Assembly (NCBI GenBank): GCA_902476875.1 | Contig: CABSFC010000092.1 | Span: 1 to 11,407, forward strand | Origin: an uncultured Oscillibacter sp. | Lineage (GTDB): Bacteria; Bacillota; Clostridia; Oscillospirales; Oscillospiraceae | DNA: 11,407 nt | Direction: 5' to 3' | Shown here: piece by piece, positions 1-6,152 of the stretch | How positions within the stretch are numbered: the first letter of the stretch is position 1 | Layout of the letters: each line of letters opens with the position of its first letter | The notes under the pieces: model-generated | What the model was told of the DNA's origin: nothing | What the model saw: only the letters and a program-made list of their open reading frames with translations | Databases searched by the model: none | Position numbers and translations under genes: made by a program

Positions 1-25
1 GGGGCGGGGGCGCCCCGCCCTACGG
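1..25. repeat. GC-rich hairpin repeat, copy A (host side)
   Basis: The arms GGGCGGGG (2-9) and CCCCGCCC (13-20) can pair around a 3-base loop, and the element ends in the tag CTACGG. All 25 bases recur identically at 8428-8452, and related versions lie near 4592 and 6002, always in the same orientation. This copy sits beyond the 3' end of the response regulator gene and may be cut by the window edge. The rest of the stretch to 92 holds only a weak GGCCGG/CCGGCC inverted repeat (60-65 and 81-86) with no T-run on the minus strand, so I do not call a terminator. Its function is unknown; a REP-like intergenic element is my inference. Confidence 0.7.
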
Positions 26-92
26 GGGTATGCGGGATGGCTTTTGAAGGGGATGGGAAGGCCGGGCCCGCGGGGCAGGTCCGGCCGTTTGT

Positions 93-800
93 TCAATTGC
101 CCTCCGCCAGGCGGTAGCCGACGCCTACCTCCGTGAAGAGGTACTCCGGCTCGGCGGGGTTCTTTTCGATCTTGCGGCGGATGTTCGCCATGTTCACCCG
201 CAGGATCTGGTTGTCACCGCCGGCCCGGGGGCCCCACAGCTCCTTGATGATGTAGTCGTAGGTCAGGACCTTGCCGGCGTGCTTGCCCAGAAGGGCCACG
301 ATGCGGAACTCGCTGAGGGTCAGGTGGACGTTCTCCCCCCGGACCAGGGCCTGGTGCTTGTTGTAGTCGATGGTCAGCTCCCCCACGGTGTAGGTGCCTT
401 TTTGGGCGATCTCGTCGTTGCCGCTGGCGGTGCGGGTGTGGCGGATGGCCGTGCGGACCCGGGCCAACAGCTCGTCGGTGCCGAAGGGCTTGGTCAGGTA
501 GTCGTCCGCCCCCAGGTCCAGGGCCGTCACCTTGTCCCGCTCGTGGGACCGGGCGGAGACCACCACCACCGGCAGGCTGGACCACTCCCGCAGCTGGCGC
601 AGGATCTCCAGGCCGTCCATGTCCGGGAGCCCTAAGTCCAGGATGATCAGGTCCGGACAGTGGGAGGAGATCATGGACATCGCCTCGCTGCCGGAGCGGG
701 CCTGCATGGCCTCGTAGCCGTTGTTGTTCAGGACCGTGGAGATGAAGTGGGAGATGCTCTTCTCATCTTCAATGACCAGGATCTTTTCTCGAATATTCAT
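93..800 (-). CDS. kdpE: KdpE-like OmpR-family response regulator
   Basis: This 235-residue DNA-binding response regulator is the cytoplasmic output partner of the kinase encoded just upstream. The receiver domain spans about residues 5-118, with acidic pocket E11/D12, phosphoacceptor D55 in the LDLGLPDMDG motif, S82 and K104. A winged-helix DNA-binding domain follows at about 135-232 and ends in the typical GVGYRL. I chose the ATG at 798-800 because AAGGAGG (complement of 806-812) lies 5 bases upstream and the protein then starts as NIREKILVIEDE, as the family does. A longer in-frame reading to 944 would add a low-complexity Arg/Pro-rich leader that overlaps the kinase gene. Sequence character points to the KdpE branch, whose classic role is control of potassium uptake genes. 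No kdpFABC operon is visible here, so the regulon is unknown. Confidence 0.9.
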   Translation of the reverse strand: MNIREKILVIEDEKSISHFISTVLNNNGYEAMQARSGSEAMSMISSHCPDLIILDLGLPDMDGLEILRQLREWSSLPVVVVSARSHERDKVTALDLGADDYLTKPFGTDELLARVRTAIRHTRTASGNDEIAQKGTYTVGELTIDYNKHQALVRGENVHLTLSEFRIVALLGKHAGKVLTYDYIIKELWGPRAGGDNQILRVNMANIRRKIEKNPAEPEYLFTEVGVGYRLAEGN

Positions 801-847
801 GGGAGCCTCCTTAAGACTGGTATTCGCGGAAGCCGCCGGACACGCCG

Positions 848-1915
848 TTATGCCTCCAGGGGTAGGGTGAAGGTGAATTCCGCGCCGGCGGGCAGGTTTC
901 GCGCCTCCATGGCGCCGCCGTGGGCGCGGACGATGGCAAGACACACCGAGAGCCCCAGCCCCATGTTCCGCTTCCCGTCGCCGGAGGCGGTCTCGCTGTG
1001 CTTCAGCGTGCCGTCGAAGAGGGTGGGCAGCGCCTTTTCCGGGATGCCCTCGCCGTCATCCCGCACGGAGAACCGGGCCAGGCCGTCCTCCGCCCGGACC
1101 GACAGGTGGATCTGAGTCGTGGTCTTGCCGTGGGTGGCGGCGTTTTCCAGCAGGTTCAGAAGGACCTGCTCGATCAGGATGGGGTCCATGGGGACCAGCA
1201 GCAGATCGTCCGGCACCTCCACGGAGACGGCGATGCCCGGGAAGCGGCGGCGGAGCTTCCGTACCGCCTCCCCCATTACCTCCTCCGCCGGCTCCGGGCC
1301 CTTGGTGATGCGGGCCTGGTCGTCCCCGATGCGGGTGATGGACAGCAGGTTTTCCACCACCCGGATCAGCCACTGGGCTTCGCTCCGGGCGTCCTCCAGC
1401 AGCTCCCGCTGCTCCGCCGGGGAGAGGCCCGGGTTTTCCAGCACGGCGGAGGTGGCCCCCACGATGGAGGTCAGGGGTGTGCGGATGTCGTGGGACACGG
1501 AGCGGAGGAGGTTGGCCCGCATCTTCTCCTTTTCATTCTCGCTGCGCAGCCGCTCCGACTGGCGGACCTGGGTGGTCAGGGCGCAGGTGATGATGGAGAC
1601 CGCCAGGAAGGTCAGGAAGGTCAGGGGGTAGCCGGTGATGGTGAAGTTCAGGGCCCAGTAGGGATACGTGAAGATGAAGTTGACGCACACCACGCCCACC
1701 ACCGCGGCGATCAGGCCGTAGAGATAGCCCGTGGTCAGGCGGGAGACCAGCAGCACCGCCAGGACGAACACCGGGGAGGCGAAGCCCGCGATGCTGTCCG
1801 CCATCTGCAGGAGGATGCACAGTCCGGCGGCGCAGAACAAAATGACGGCGGAGACCAGCAGGTCCCGCCCGGACAGGGGGAACAGCCGGGCAAGCAGGGA
1901 TTTTTGGTTATGCAA
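848..1915 (-). CDS. kdpD: Short KdpD-like DUF4118 sensor histidine kinase
   Basis: This 355-residue membrane sensor kinase is the first gene of the minus-strand two-component operon. Four hydrophobic helices (about 19-38, 45-60, 64-82, 97-115) form the DUF4118 block, with the recognisable NFIFTYPYWALNF stretch between helices. A short linker leads to the H-box VSHDIRTPLTSIVG with phospho-acceptor H142. The ATPase domain shows an N-box with N258, a G1 motif DDGEGIP (286-292) and a G2 motif MGLGL (318-322). Full KdpD is near 900 residues. This protein lacks the N-terminal KdpD sensor and universal-stress-protein-like domains, so it corresponds only to the C-terminal part. The start is TTG (1913-1915): AAAGGAG lies 8 bases upstream and no ATG fits. 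The regulator gene begins 47 bases after this stop, so the pair is almost certainly cotranscribed. The signal sensed is unknown. Confidence 0.9.
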   Translation of the reverse strand: MHNQKSLLARLFPLSGRDLLVSAVILFCAAGLCILLQMADSIAGFASPVFVLAVLLVSRLTTGYLYGLIAAVVGVVCVNFIFTYPYWALNFTITGYPLTFLTFLAVSIITCALTTQVRQSERLRSENEKEKMRANLLRSVSHDIRTPLTSIVGATSAVLENPGLSPAEQRELLEDARSEAQWLIRVVENLLSITRIGDDQARITKGPEPAEEVMGEAVRKLRRRFPGIAVSVEVPDDLLLVPMDPILIEQVLLNLLENAATHGKTTTQIHLSVRAEDGLARFSVRDDGEGIPEKALPTLFDGTLKHSETASGDGKRNMGLGLSVCLAIVRAHGGAMEARNLPAGAEFTFTLPLEA

Positions 1916-1948
1916 GGCGGGCGCTCCTTTCTGACGATACGCAGATAC

Positions 1949-1957
1949 ATTATAACA
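1949..1957 (-). promoter_or_regulatory. Extended -10 promoter for the kinase/regulator operon
   Basis: Read on the minus strand, this is TGTTATAAT, a perfect extended -10 (TGnTATAAT). No good -35 hexamer lies 16-18 bases upstream, as expected for extended -10 promoters. Transcription would begin near 1942, giving a leader of about 27 bases before the TTG start. An inverted repeat GTTAA (1966-1970) / TTAAC (1986-1990) lies just upstream in an AT-rich patch and could bind a regulator. That last point is speculative. Confidence 0.65.
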
Positions 1958-2020
1958 GATGACGCGTTAAGTTGCCGCTAAAATATTAACACAATCTTGA
2001 CGGCGGGCCAAGGGGACGTT

Positions 2021-2029
2021 TGGTATGAT
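2021..2029 (+). promoter_or_regulatory. Possible extended -10 promoter for the PH-like membrane protein gene
   Basis: The plus strand reads TGGTATGAT, a good match to the extended -10 consensus. A TTGACG at 1997-2002 resembles a -35 box, but the 21-base spacer is too long for it to pair with this -10. Transcription would begin near 2036 and give a leader of about 24 bases. The promoter is divergent from the kinase promoter, within about 75 bases. Confidence 0.45.
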
Positions 2030-2059
2030 GAGGAAAAATGGCGGAGAGGAGCGGAGACC

Positions 2060-2593
2060 ATGGACGAGACGCGGAGCGAACGCGGCCTGCGGGCGTATCT
2101 GGAGGAGGACGAGCAGGTGCTCTGGCAGGGGGCGACCGGGGCGTTTCCCCTGCTGGCGCGGGACGCCGGGGCGTTGATCCTGATCAAGTGGGCCTGGGCG
2201 GCGGCGGTCTCCGCGGCCATTGTGGCGCTGTACTTCCGGGACAGCGCGGCGGTGAATCCCCTGCTGGCGGCGCTGGGCCTGATGGCCGCGCCGGTGGCGG
2301 AGCGGTACTGCCTGCTGCGGCTCACGGACCGGCGGGCGGTGCTGATGACCCACGACGGCGTGTTTTACTCCATGGCCCTGGCGGACGCCCGGGTCTGCCG
2401 GGTGGTCCAGGGGGACTGCCTGGTGCTGGGCCGGAGTTTGCAGGAGGAGCGCCGGGGACAGCTGCGGTGGGTCTCCTGCCATCCCCAGGCGGAGCAGCGG
2501 GAGGGCTGCCCGGCGGACCAGGTGAAGGGACTGGTGTTCTACCGGGTGGACGACGCGGCGGGGGCCCAGCGGCTGCCGCGGGAGGGCGGATAG
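2060..2593 (+). CDS. Small membrane protein with PH-like (DUF304-type) segment
   Basis: The 177-residue product starts with an acidic stretch and the phrase EDEQVLWQG, typical of bacterial PH-domain membrane proteins. Two hydrophobic segments follow (about 37-59 and 66-80), then a TDRRAVLMTHDGVFY segment resembling the first strands of a bacterial PH fold, in which a membrane-anchored protein continues with 'T..R.....GV'. The C-terminal third (SCHPQAEQREG onward) is not recognised. I chose the ATG at 2060 because GAGAGGAG ends 8 bases upstream. A TTG-initiated extension to 1997 would run through the promoter. It is monocistronic: its own divergent promoter lies upstream and a strong terminator follows. 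Function is unknown; the DUF304 assignment rests on pattern only. Confidence 0.65.
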   Translation: MDETRSERGLRAYLEEDEQVLWQGATGAFPLLARDAGALILIKWAWAAAVSAAIVALYFRDSAAVNPLLAALGLMAAPVAERYCLLRLTDRRAVLMTHDGVFYSMALADARVCRVVQGDCLVLGRSLQEERRGQLRWVSCHPQAEQREGCPADQVKGLVFYRVDDAAGAQRLPREGG

Positions 2594-2614
2594 CGGAAAG
2601 TTGCATGAGAGACC

Positions 2615-2643
2615 GGCGGACGCGGAAGCGTCCGTCTTTTTTT
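2615..2643 (+). terminator. Intrinsic terminator after the PH-like gene
   Basis: The perfect 7-bp stem CGGACGC (2617-2623) / GCGTCCG (2628-2634) encloses a GGAA tetraloop. It extends to 9 bp with one G-T pair, and a run of seven T follows (2637-2643). It lies 22 bases after the stop codon. No matching T-run is present on the other strand, so it is unidirectional. It also separates the chromosomal gene from the phage operon. Confidence 0.88.
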
Positions 2644-2673
2644 CGCGCTTTTTGGGCCGCGCCCGGGGCGTTC

Positions 2674-2711
2674 AAAAAATTTTTTTCGGTGTGTTGCCCT
2701 CCGGAGGGCAA
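2674..2711. repeat. A6T7 tract and 18-bp perfect palindrome upstream of the terminase genes
   Basis: An A6T7 run (2674-2686), striking in DNA this GC-rich, is followed by the perfect palindrome TTGCCCTCC|GGAGGGCAA at 2694-2711, then AAAAAA. As a plus-strand terminator it lacks a downstream T-run. The T-run in the minus direction precedes the stem rather than following it. The element lies 52 bases before the small terminase start, a place where many phages carry cos or a terminase-binding site, so a packaging or regulatory role is possible but unproven. The gap 2644-2763 otherwise shows no convincing promoter. Confidence 0.6.
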
Positions 2712-2763
2712 AAAAGGGCGCGTGGCGGGGTAGGTGTGTAGACGATGAGAGGAGGCCAGAGGA

Positions 2764-3222
2764 TTGGAGAGAAGAGAGGACGGAAAATTCTGCCGCGCGT
2801 TTTTGCGGACCATGGACCCGGAGCGGGCGGCGGAGGAGATCGGGCGGCGGGACGGCTTTGCCATGCTGGAGCGGCGGTCCACCCAGGCGCGGCTGGACAG
2901 GATGCGGGCCGGGGCGGCGGGACAGATCCGGCGGGAGGACGCCGTCCGGCGGCTGGCGCAGCTGGCCTTCGGCCGGGCCAACGACGCGGTGCTGCTGGCG
3001 CTGCGGCCCGGGGAGGCGGACCCGGAGGCGCTGGACCTGTCCGCCGTGGCGGAGTTCAAGGCGACGGACAGGGGCGTGGAAGTGAAGCTGGTGGACCGGG
3101 TGCGGGCGCTGGAGACGCTGTGCGCCCTGCTGGAGAGCGGCGGCGACGGCGGCGCGGAGGAGCTGTGCCGGGCGCTGGAGGACGCCGCCGGACAGCTGGA
3201 GGGGGCCTGGGGCGATGGCTGA
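2764..3222 (+). CDS. Phage terminase small subunit (XtmA-like)
   Basis: The 152-residue protein would recognise phage DNA and load the packaging motor. The N-terminal KFCRAFLRTMDPERAAEEIG resembles the start of small terminases, where a helix-turn-helix lies. The C-terminal half fits the family pattern: FGRANDAVLLAL, a beta-like segment AVAEFKATDRGVEVKL, then VDRVRALETLCALL. The N-terminal DNA-binding region looks short and weakly conserved, so the family call rests partly on position in front of the large subunit. The start is TTG at 2764: GGAGG (2751-2755) lies 8 bases upstream, whereas the ATG at 2745 is in another frame. The 3' end overlaps the large subunit gene by 8 bases, implying translational coupling. 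It is the first gene of the phage module, and no clear promoter precedes it. Confidence 0.72.
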   Translation: MERREDGKFCRAFLRTMDPERAAEEIGRRDGFAMLERRSTQARLDRMRAGAAGQIRREDAVRRLAQLAFGRANDAVLLALRPGEADPEALDLSAVAEFKATDRGVEVKLVDRVRALETLCALLESGGDGGAEELCRALEDAAGQLEGAWGDG

Positions 3223-4459
3223 GAGACCGCGCTTTTCGCCCAAGCAGCTCCAGGTCATGACCTGGTGGCAGCGGGACGGCTGGGATGCCATCATCTGCGA
3301 CGGGGCCGTCCGCAGCGGGAAGACCTTTTCCATGGGGCTGTCCTTTTTCCTGTGGGCCCAGACCCGCTTCCACGGCAGGCAGTTCGGACTGTGCGGCAAG
3401 ACCATCGGGTCGCTGCGGCGGAATCTGCTGACGGAGCTGACGCCGTATCTCCGGCGGCTGGGGATGACCGTCCGGGAGCGGCGGGCGGAGAATCTGCTGG
3501 TGGTGCGGTACCGGGGGCGGGAGAACCGTTTTTTGCTCTTCGGCGGGCGGGACGAGTCCAGCGCGGCGCTGATCCAGGGCAGCACCCTGGCGGGCGTTTT
3601 GCTGGATGAGACGGCGCTGATGCCCCGGTCCTTCGTGGAGCAGGCCATCGCCCGGTGCAGCGTGCCGGGGAGCAGGCTGTGGTTCAACTGCAACCCGGAG
3701 GGAACGCAGCACTGGTTTTACCAGGAGTGGGTCCTGCGGGCGGCGGAGCGGCGGGCGCTGCACCTGCATTTCACCATGGAGGACAACCCCGCGCTGCCGG
3801 AGCGCATCCGGGAGCGGTACCGGCGGGCCTACTCCGGCGTGTTCTACCGGCGGTTCGTGCTGGGGGAGTGGACCGCCGCCCAGGGGCTGGTGTACGACTT
3901 TTTCGACCCGGAGCGGGACGCGGCGGAGACGCCGGCGGGCGGCTTTCAGGAGTGGCGCGTCTCGGTGGACTACGGGACGGCGAATCCCGCGTCCTTCGGC
4001 CTCTGGGGGCGCAGGGACGGAGTCTGGTACCGGGTGGCGGAGTACTACTACGACTCCCGCAGGGCGGGGCGGCAGCGGACCGACGCGGAGTACGCCGACG
4101 AGCTGGAGCGCCTGGCGGACGGGCGGGACATCCGGCGGGTCATCGTGGACCCGTCGGCGGCCAGCTTCATCGAGGCGCTGCGGCGGCGGGGGTTTTCCGT
4201 GGCGCGGGCGGACAACGCCGTGGCGGACGGCATCCGGGTGACGGCCGATCTGCTGCGGACGGGGCGGATCGTCATCTGCAAGGGGTGCCGGGACTGCCTG
4301 CGGGAGATGGCCCTTTACCGCTGGGACGAGCGGAGCGGCAGGGACGCGCCCAGGAAGGAGCACGACCACGCCATGGACGAGATGCGGTATTTCGCCATGG
4401 ATCTGGCGGGCGGAGAGCGGGACGGGTTCGCGGCGGTGGCGGTGGAGCGGCGTCCATGA
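3215..4459 (+). CDS. Phage terminase large subunit (PBSX family, XtmB-like)
   Basis: This 414-residue packaging ATPase and nuclease pumps DNA into the prohead. The Walker A motif is GAVRSGKT (residues 30-37) and Walker B is GVLLDE (127-132, catalytic E132). A likely coupling motif follows in LWFNCNPEG. The C-terminal RNase H-like nuclease is visible as VSVDYG with D252, IVDPSA with D312, and HDHAMDEMRY with D384/D388, so both activities look intact. The length is normal for PBSX-type large terminases. The ATG at 3215 lies inside the end of the small subunit gene, and the protein begins AERPRFSPKQ, a usual family beginning. The gene ends 209 bases before the portal start; that gap carries repeat copy B. 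Confidence 0.93.
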   Translation: MAERPRFSPKQLQVMTWWQRDGWDAIICDGAVRSGKTFSMGLSFFLWAQTRFHGRQFGLCGKTIGSLRRNLLTELTPYLRRLGMTVRERRAENLLVVRYRGRENRFLLFGGRDESSAALIQGSTLAGVLLDETALMPRSFVEQAIARCSVPGSRLWFNCNPEGTQHWFYQEWVLRAAERRALHLHFTMEDNPALPERIRERYRRAYSGVFYRRFVLGEWTAAQGLVYDFFDPERDAAETPAGGFQEWRVSVDYGTANPASFGLWGRRDGVWYRVAEYYYDSRRAGRQRTDAEYADELERLADGRDIRRVIVDPSAASFIEALRRRGFSVARADNAVADGIRVTADLLRTGRIVICKGCRDCLREMALYRWDERSGRDAPRKEHDHAMDEMRYFAMDLAGGERDGFAAVAVERRP

Positions 4460-4668
4460 GGGAGTGGGGCGCGGACGCGTCAGGCGGGCGAGGGCCGGAC
4501 ATCGCCGGGGCGGGCGCGCCGCCGGGGGAGGGCCTTCCCCGCGGGCCGCTTTTACGGAGCGGTGAGCATGGATATACGCGCCGGTGGGAGCGGGGCGGCG
4601 GGCCGGGGGCGGCCCGCCCTACGGGGACGCGGACGGCGGAGCATTGGAAAGGACGGAGGATTTTGGGA
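4460..4668. repeat. Intergenic gap with hairpin repeat, copy B
   Basis: This gap between the large terminase and portal genes holds no convincing gene. It contains GGATATACGCGCC (4570-4582), which recurs exactly at 8474-8486, then a hairpin with perfect 8-bp arms GGCGGGCC (4597-4604) and GGCCCGCC (4611-4618), followed by the family tag CTACGGGG. The same tag and layout occur at 1, 6002 and 8428. The gap ends with the portal ribosome binding site GGAGG (4655-4659). An in-frame reading without stops from the large terminase region through this gap into the portal is an effect of high GC, not a fusion protein. Confidence 0.75.
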
Positions 4669-5862
4669 TTGAAGTGGTTGAAAAAGCAGGAGACGGCGGA
4701 GCCGGCGGCGGTGCAGCTGCGGGACTGGCAGCGGCATCCCTTTGGGGCGCTGGGGGAGTATGTGCCGCTGCGCGGCGGCGAGGCGCGGCTCTACCGGGCC
4801 GTGCGGGAGGCGGTGCCGGTGGTGGACGCCGCCGTCTGCAAGATCATCCGCATGGTGGGCGGCGTGACGGCGGCCTGCGGCGAGGCGGCGGCGGAGCGGG
4901 CGCTGGGGGAGTTTCTGCGGACGGTGCCCACGGGGCGGGGACAGTTTGGCGTCAACGCCTTTCTGGACACCTATCTGGACTCCCTGCTGGTCTGCGGGCA
5001 GGCGGTGGGGGAGATCGTCCCAGCCGCCGGGAACCGGGATATCGCCGCGCTGCTGTGCGGCAGGGTGGAGGATATCGAGATCAGGGAGGGAGAGAGCCCG
5101 CTGGACTTTGCCATCCGCGGTGTGGACGAGCGCGGGCGGATGGTGGAGCTGCCGTATCAGGACCTGCTGCTGTTCACGCCGCTGAATCCGGAGACGGAGC
5201 ATCCCTACGGCGTGTCCATGCTGCGGTCGCTGCCGTTCCTGTCGGACATCCTGATGAAGATCTACAACACCATCGGCGTCAACTGGGAGCGGTGCGGCAA
5301 TGTGCGCTTCGCCGTCACCTGCCGGGGCGGCGACGGCGTCGGCGCGGCGGAGCGCAGCCGCCAGCTGGCCGGGGAGTGGTCCAGGGCCATGCGGGAGACC
5401 CGGGGCGGCAGCGTGCGGGACTTTGTGGCGGTGGGCGACGTGGACATCCGGGTCATCGGCGGCGACGCGCCGATTTTGGACAGCGAGGTGCCCGTGCGCC
5501 AGATCATGGAGCAGATCGTGGCCAGGACCGGGCTCCCGCCCTTTATGCTGGGGCTGAGCTGGAGCGCCACCGAGCGGATGAGCGCCCAGCAGGCGGACCT
5601 GCTGACCACCGAGATCACGGCCATCCGCAGGGGACTGACGCCGGTGGTGGAGCGGATTTGCCGGCTGTGGCTGCGGATGCACGGGTTCGGATGCGGCTTT
5701 GAAGTGGTTTGGGACGACATCAATTTGCAGGACCAGGTGGAAGAGGCCAGAGCGGCGCTTTACCGGGAGCAGGCGAGGAAGCTGCGGATCGAGAATGACG
5801 TGAGGGCCCATCCGCGACCCAGCGAAGCGGTTGCGGATGGGAGAGGAGCCGCGGCGGAATGA
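4669..5862 (+). CDS. Phage portal protein (PBSX XkdE-like)
   Basis: The 397-residue protein forms the dodecameric ring at the capsid vertex through which DNA passes and to which the tail attaches. It starts KWLKKQETAEP and continues with EYVPLRGGEARLYRAVREAVPVVDAAV, the usual portal opening. LLLFTPLNPETEHPYGVSML lies in the central domain, and TGLPPFMLGLSWSATERMS (about 288-306) is the conserved C-terminal segment. The start is TTG at 4669: GGAGG lies 9 bases upstream, while a TTG at 4663 would be only 3 bases away. The last 20 or so residues after LRIENDV look foreign and coincide with a DNA hairpin (5807-5841). The preceding REQARKLRIEND is duplicated 149 bases downstream, so the native 3' end has probably been altered. 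Confidence 0.88.
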   Translation: MKWLKKQETAEPAAVQLRDWQRHPFGALGEYVPLRGGEARLYRAVREAVPVVDAAVCKIIRMVGGVTAACGEAAAERALGEFLRTVPTGRGQFGVNAFLDTYLDSLLVCGQAVGEIVPAAGNRDIAALLCGRVEDIEIREGESPLDFAIRGVDERGRMVELPYQDLLLFTPLNPETEHPYGVSMLRSLPFLSDILMKIYNTIGVNWERCGNVRFAVTCRGGDGVGAAERSRQLAGEWSRAMRETRGGSVRDFVAVGDVDIRVIGGDAPILDSEVPVRQIMEQIVARTGLPPFMLGLSWSATERMSAQQADLLTTEITAIRRGLTPVVERICRLWLRMHGFGCGFEVVWDDINLQDQVEEARAALYREQARKLRIENDVRAHPRPSEAVADGRGAAAE

Positions 5863-5949
5863 GTGAGCTTTCACCGAAGGTGGAAGCGAGGGATATGGAG
5901 CTTGTGGCGACGAGGGAGCAGGCGAGGAAGCCGCGGATCGGGAACGACG
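5765..5949 (+). repeat. Imperfect direct repeat at the portal gene 3' end
   Basis: The 36-base units 5765-5800 and 5914-5949 match at 33 of 36 positions; the three differences are all transitions. Each is read in a frame giving REQARK(L/P)RI(E/G)ND, in the portal gene for the first and in a small ORF for the second. The offset of 149 bases is not a multiple of three. GTGGAAG also precedes both units at roughly similar distances, so the original duplication may have been longer. Confidence 0.8.
5807..5841. repeat. Hairpin inside the portal gene 3' end
   Basis: The arms CCCATCCGC (5807-5815) and GCGGATGGG (5833-5841) pair perfectly. Pairing extends inward to 13 bp with one G-T pair, leaving a 9-base loop. 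It encodes the atypical portal tail and lies between the two direct-repeat units. No T-run follows. It could be an inserted REP-like element, distinct from the CTACGG family. Confidence 0.7.
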
Positions 5950-5963
5950 CGGCGGAGGGGTGA
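5859..5963 (+). CDS. Small ORF (34 residues) overlapping the portal stop, doubtful
   Basis: The ATG overlaps the portal stop codon (ATGA), with GAGAGGAG ending 10 bases upstream. The product begins MSELSPKVEARDMELV and ends RKPRIGNDAAEG. Its C-terminal third copies the portal segment REQARKLRIEND, so it may be a by-product of local duplication rather than a gene. No family is recognised. The coupled start and ribosome binding site keep it worth listing. Confidence 0.25.
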   Translation: MSELSPKVEARDMELVATREQARKPRIGNDAAEG

Positions 5964-6152
5964 CCTGTGCCCCAAATGGGATATCCGCTTCCATGGGGGA
6001 AGGGGCGGCGGGCCGGGGCGTCCCGCCCTACAGGGGGAACATGGGGAGATCCGGCGGGGAGTTTACGGGGAGGGGGCGTCCGCCCTGCGGGAAATGGCGG
6101 GGTGGAGATGGCGGGAGACATGGACTTTGGAATGATGGACAAGGGGGAAGAG
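5964..6152. repeat. Intergenic gap with hairpin repeat, copy C
   Basis: This gap precedes the XkdF-like gene. The repeat at 6002-6036 has arms GGCGGG (6007-6012) and CCCGCC (6022-6027) and ends CTACAGGGG, a variant of the family tag. A GGATATCC at 5979-5986 occupies the place of the GGATATACGCGCC motif in copy B. Upstream in-frame ATG/GTG codons exist (for example 6120), but no other gene is supported. Confidence 0.65.

Noticed and set aside
60..86. Terminator for the two-component operon from the GGCCGG/CCGGCC inverted repeat
   Set aside because: The stem is only 6 bp with a 15-base loop, and no T-run follows on the minus strand.
1997..2023. TTGACG at 1997-2002 as a -35 box for the TATGAT at 2024
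   Set aside because: The 21-base spacer is outside the usual 16-19 range. The extended -10 reading was preferred.
2694..2720. Palindrome considered as an intrinsic terminator
   Set aside because: The plus strand has A, not T, after the stem. On the minus strand the T-run comes before the stem.
3655..4668. Long open frame running from inside the large terminase gene into the portal gene
   Set aside because: It overlaps the intact large terminase in another frame, is Gly/Ala/Arg-rich and crosses a hairpin repeat. Only the part from 4669 resembles a protein family.
4552..5994. Minus-strand open frame of 480 codons opposite the portal
   Set aside because: The composition is typical of an antisense frame (His, Gln, Arg, Pro), and it has no ribosome binding site or domain motif.
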